Below the pieces are notes generated by a model. It was not told where the DNA came from, made no database searches, and worked only from the letters and a program-made list of their open reading frames with translations. This document shows positions 6,989-8,779 of a stretch of 8,779 nucleotides of DNA, piece by piece. The number at the start of each line of letters is the position of its first letter. Positions within the stretch are counted from its first letter, which is position 1. This DNA comes from JAERML01 sp035687895 (GTDB lineage Bacteria; Bacteroidota; Ignavibacteria; UBA10030; UBA6906), in assembly GCA_035687895.1 (NCBI GenBank), contig DASRUE010000001.1, positions 1-8,779 of the forward strand. Reading direction: 5' to 3'. Position numbers and translations under genes: made by a program.

Positions 6989-8779
6989 ATGATCGGGCAA
7001 ACGATATCTCATTACAGGATACTGGAGAAGTTAGGTGCGGGCGGGATGGGAGTTGTGTACAAGGCCGAGGACACGAAGCTCAAACGCACCGTTGCTTTGA
7101 AATTCCTCCCTGCACATCTCTCCGCTTCCGAGGGGAATAAGGACAGGTTCATTCACGAGGCGCAGGCGGCATCGGCCCTGAATCACCCGAACGTGTGCAC
7201 CATCCACGACATCCAGGAACACGACGGCCAGCTGTTCATTGTTATGGAATTCGTCGATGGTGTGACCCTGTGGGATAAAATTCAGGAATCACCGATGAGT
7301 GTTGCCGACGCTCTCTCGTGGGCAATCCAGATTGGTGAGGCGTTGCAGGAAGCACACTCAAAGGGGATTGTCCATCGGGACATGAAATCCGAAAACATCA
7401 TCATCAATGCAAAATTCCGGGCGAAGGTGATGGACTTTGGACTCGCTCAACTAAAAGGATCGATACACGCCGCGCAGACAGGGACAGTACAGGGGACGCT
7501 GTTGTACATGTCCCCTGAGCAGGCGCGTGGCGACGACGTGGTGTTCGCAACCGACATCTGGTCGCTGGGAGTAGTGCTCTACGAAATGCTGACAACGAAG
7601 TTTCCATTTTACCACGAGTATGAAACGGCCATCCTGTATTCGATTCTCAATGAACCACCGATCCCGCCGAAGGAGATTCGAAGTGATATCCCGGAAGAGC
7701 TTGACCGGATCATAATAAAATGTTTGCAGAAGGAGTGGCAGCGTCGCTACCCCTCCGCAATGAATCTCGTCAGTGACCTCAGGAAGCTGGCGCGGGCGCT
7801 TGAGTCGGGCACACCCGTTGTCCCGGCAAAGCGGAGGCGCACGACAGAGTCAGCGCTTGATGTCGAACGAAAACCTGCTACAGTAATGCTGGTGAGCATC
7901 GGTCACTACGCCGAAATGGCCGGGCTGCTCGAGCCGGAAGAATTGGCTGATCTTCTGGAGAAGTGCCTGGCTGCCGTAAAGGCCGTTGCGGAGAAATATC
8001 TTGGAACGATGGCCAGTGTGACGGGCGGGCGTTTTACCATGATCTTCGGTTTGCCCGAGGCGATTGAGGGAGCGGCCCGGAATGCAGTGCAGGCTGCGGT
8101 TGATGTCCGTACAGCACTTCAACGCATCGCTGAGGAGAAACAGCAGCAGAGGTATCTCACGCCAACAGTCAGCATTGATACCGGACTGGTGATCGCGGGC
8201 CCGTTCGGTGCAGCCGAAGGAAAAGAATACGCCGTGGTGGGCGACCCCATGGAACTTGTGGTGAAACTGCTCGAAGCGGCTCAGCCCGGCGGCATTCTTG
8301 TCGGCCCGCTGACCCAAAAACAGACTCAGGACTCTTTCAAATACAGAAAGGGGAAGTCCGTTGTTTTTCGCGGCGGCAGAGCACCGGTACCGTCATATGA
8401 ACTTGTCGGCACAATCCGGAAGACCGAGCGCGGGCGAATGGGCACCGAGAGGATGCTCGCTTCCATGTATGTTGGGCGGGAACCCGAACTGAACAAACTA
8501 GAGCTGCACGTCCTCAAGGCAATTCAAGGTGAGGGGTCGATCGTCAGCATTCTCGGAGAGCCGGGGATCGGCAAGACGCGGCTCATCGCAGAACTGAGGA
8601 ACCGTGAGCCACTCAAGCGGGTCACGGTGATGGAAGGGAGGGCGGTATCGCACGGCCAGAATCTCAGCTTTCACCCCATCATCGACATCGTGAAACGATG
8701 GATAGGTGCCGAAGAGGAGGATACCGAAGAGGAGGATACCGAAGAGCAGTTGCAGCGGAGGCTTCTCGATGCAGTATCG
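6989..8779 (+). CDS. Serine/threonine kinase 3 fused to a degenerate class III cyclase domain and an AAA/STAND ATPase (3'-truncated)
   Basis: The frame is open from ATG 6989 to the window edge: 597 codons, no stop. Kinase domain 9-270: LGAGGMGVV, VALK K38, E57, HRDMKSEN (D131, N136), DFG D149, SPE (175-177), D189; all catalytic residues are present. Unlike kinases 1 and 2 there is no membrane helix in the part seen. A basic linker (281-284 KRRR) leads to residues 296-455, which follow the class III nucleotide cyclase fold but with S303 and G347 where the two metal aspartates belong, and E422/K426 where Asn/Arg belong, so it is probably not catalytic. Residues 494-597 begin an ATPase: VGREPEL, then Walker A GEPGIGKT (523-530). 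Known relatives with kinase-cyclase-ATPase order usually continue into TPRs, which would lie outside the window. Start support: AAGGA at 6972-6976, 12 bases upstream, and AGGGA abutting the ATG. Confidence 0.88.
   Translation, partial: MIGQTISHYRILEKLGAGGMGVVYKAEDTKLKRTVALKFLPAHLSASEGNKDRFIHEAQAASALNHPNVCTIHDIQEHDGQLFIVMEFVDGVTLWDKIQESPMSVADALSWAIQIGEALQEAHSKGIVHRDMKSENIIINAKFRAKVMDFGLAQLKGSIHAAQTGTVQGTLLYMSPEQARGDDVVFATDIWSLGVVLYEMLTTKFPFYHEYETAILYSILNEPPIPPKEIRSDIPEELDRIIIKCLQKEWQRRYPSAMNLVSDLRKLARALESGTPVVPAKRRRTTESALDVERKPATVMLVSIGHYAEMAGLLEPEELADLLEKCLAAVKAVAEKYLGTMASVTGGRFTMIFGLPEAIEGAARNAVQAAVDVRTALQRIAEEKQQQRYLTPTVSIDTGLVIAGPFGAAEGKEYAVVGDPMELVVKLLEAAQPGGILVGPLTQKQTQDSFKYRKGKSVVFRGGRAPVPSYELVGTIRKTERGRMGTERMLASMYVGREPELNKLELHVLKAIQGEGSIVSILGEPGIGKTRLIAELRNREPLKRVTVMEGRAVSHGQNLSFHPIIDIVKRWIGAEEEDTEEEDTEEQLQRRLLDAVS
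8709..8746 (+). repeat. In-frame 15-bp tandem duplication inside kinase 3
   Basis: The unit CCGAAGAGGAGGATA occurs at 8709-8723 and 8724-8738, followed by a partial third copy CCGAAGAG (8739-8746). It encodes the acidic stretch AEEEDTEEEDTEEQ (residues 574-587) just after the first ATPase helix segment. The repeats are identical, which points to a recent slippage event or an assembly artefact. Being a multiple of three, it keeps the frame. Confidence 0.85.

Overview
All recognisable genes lie on the + strand and read as one co-directional signalling cluster: the C-terminal end of an unidentified gene (2-151), a small hypothetical protein (165-527), a DUF2652 class III cyclase-like/SRPBCC protein (559-1653), and three Hanks-type serine/threonine kinase genes in tandem (1822-4494, 4631-6970, 6989 to the window edge). 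Junctions are tight and several stop and start codons overlap, so an operon is likely. No tRNA, rRNA, CRISPR array, transposase or clear promoter is visible.

The organism is a bacterium of about 50% G+C with many paralogous receptor-like kinases. The N-terminal signature MIGQTISHYKILEKLGEGGM, the kinase-membrane-TolB-like-TPR architecture and a DUF2652 protein are what I associate with the Bacteroidota/Chlorobiota-Ignavibacteria, Calditrichota/KSB1 or Acidobacteriota type of genome. This placement is inference; the sequence alone does not settle the phylum.

Region by region: 1-527 holds two small genes of unknown function. 528-1653 holds the cyclase-like protein, whose metal-binding aspartates are intact but whose purine-specifying residues are replaced. 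1653-1821 is a spacer with a 28-codon remnant of a kinase start and palindromic DNA. Kinases 1 and 2 share the plan cytoplasmic kinase, single membrane helix, TolB-like domain, TPR array. Between them, a 47-codon remnant of another kinase start is linked by 4-base ATGA overlaps to both flanking genes, and a stem-loop covers part of the kinase 2 ribosome binding site. Kinase 3 keeps the same kinase module but carries a degenerate class III cyclase domain and an AAA/STAND-type ATPase, and runs off the window.

The main points of interest are the family of five near-identical kinase starts (three full, two aborted), the apparent translational relay through an aborted start, a palindromic core shared by both aborted-start spacers, a kinase with its APE glutamate lost, and a cyclase domain that has lost both metal aspartates. 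Together the genes suggest a sensor-kinase array in which a conserved kinase front end has been duplicated and given different sensory or output modules.
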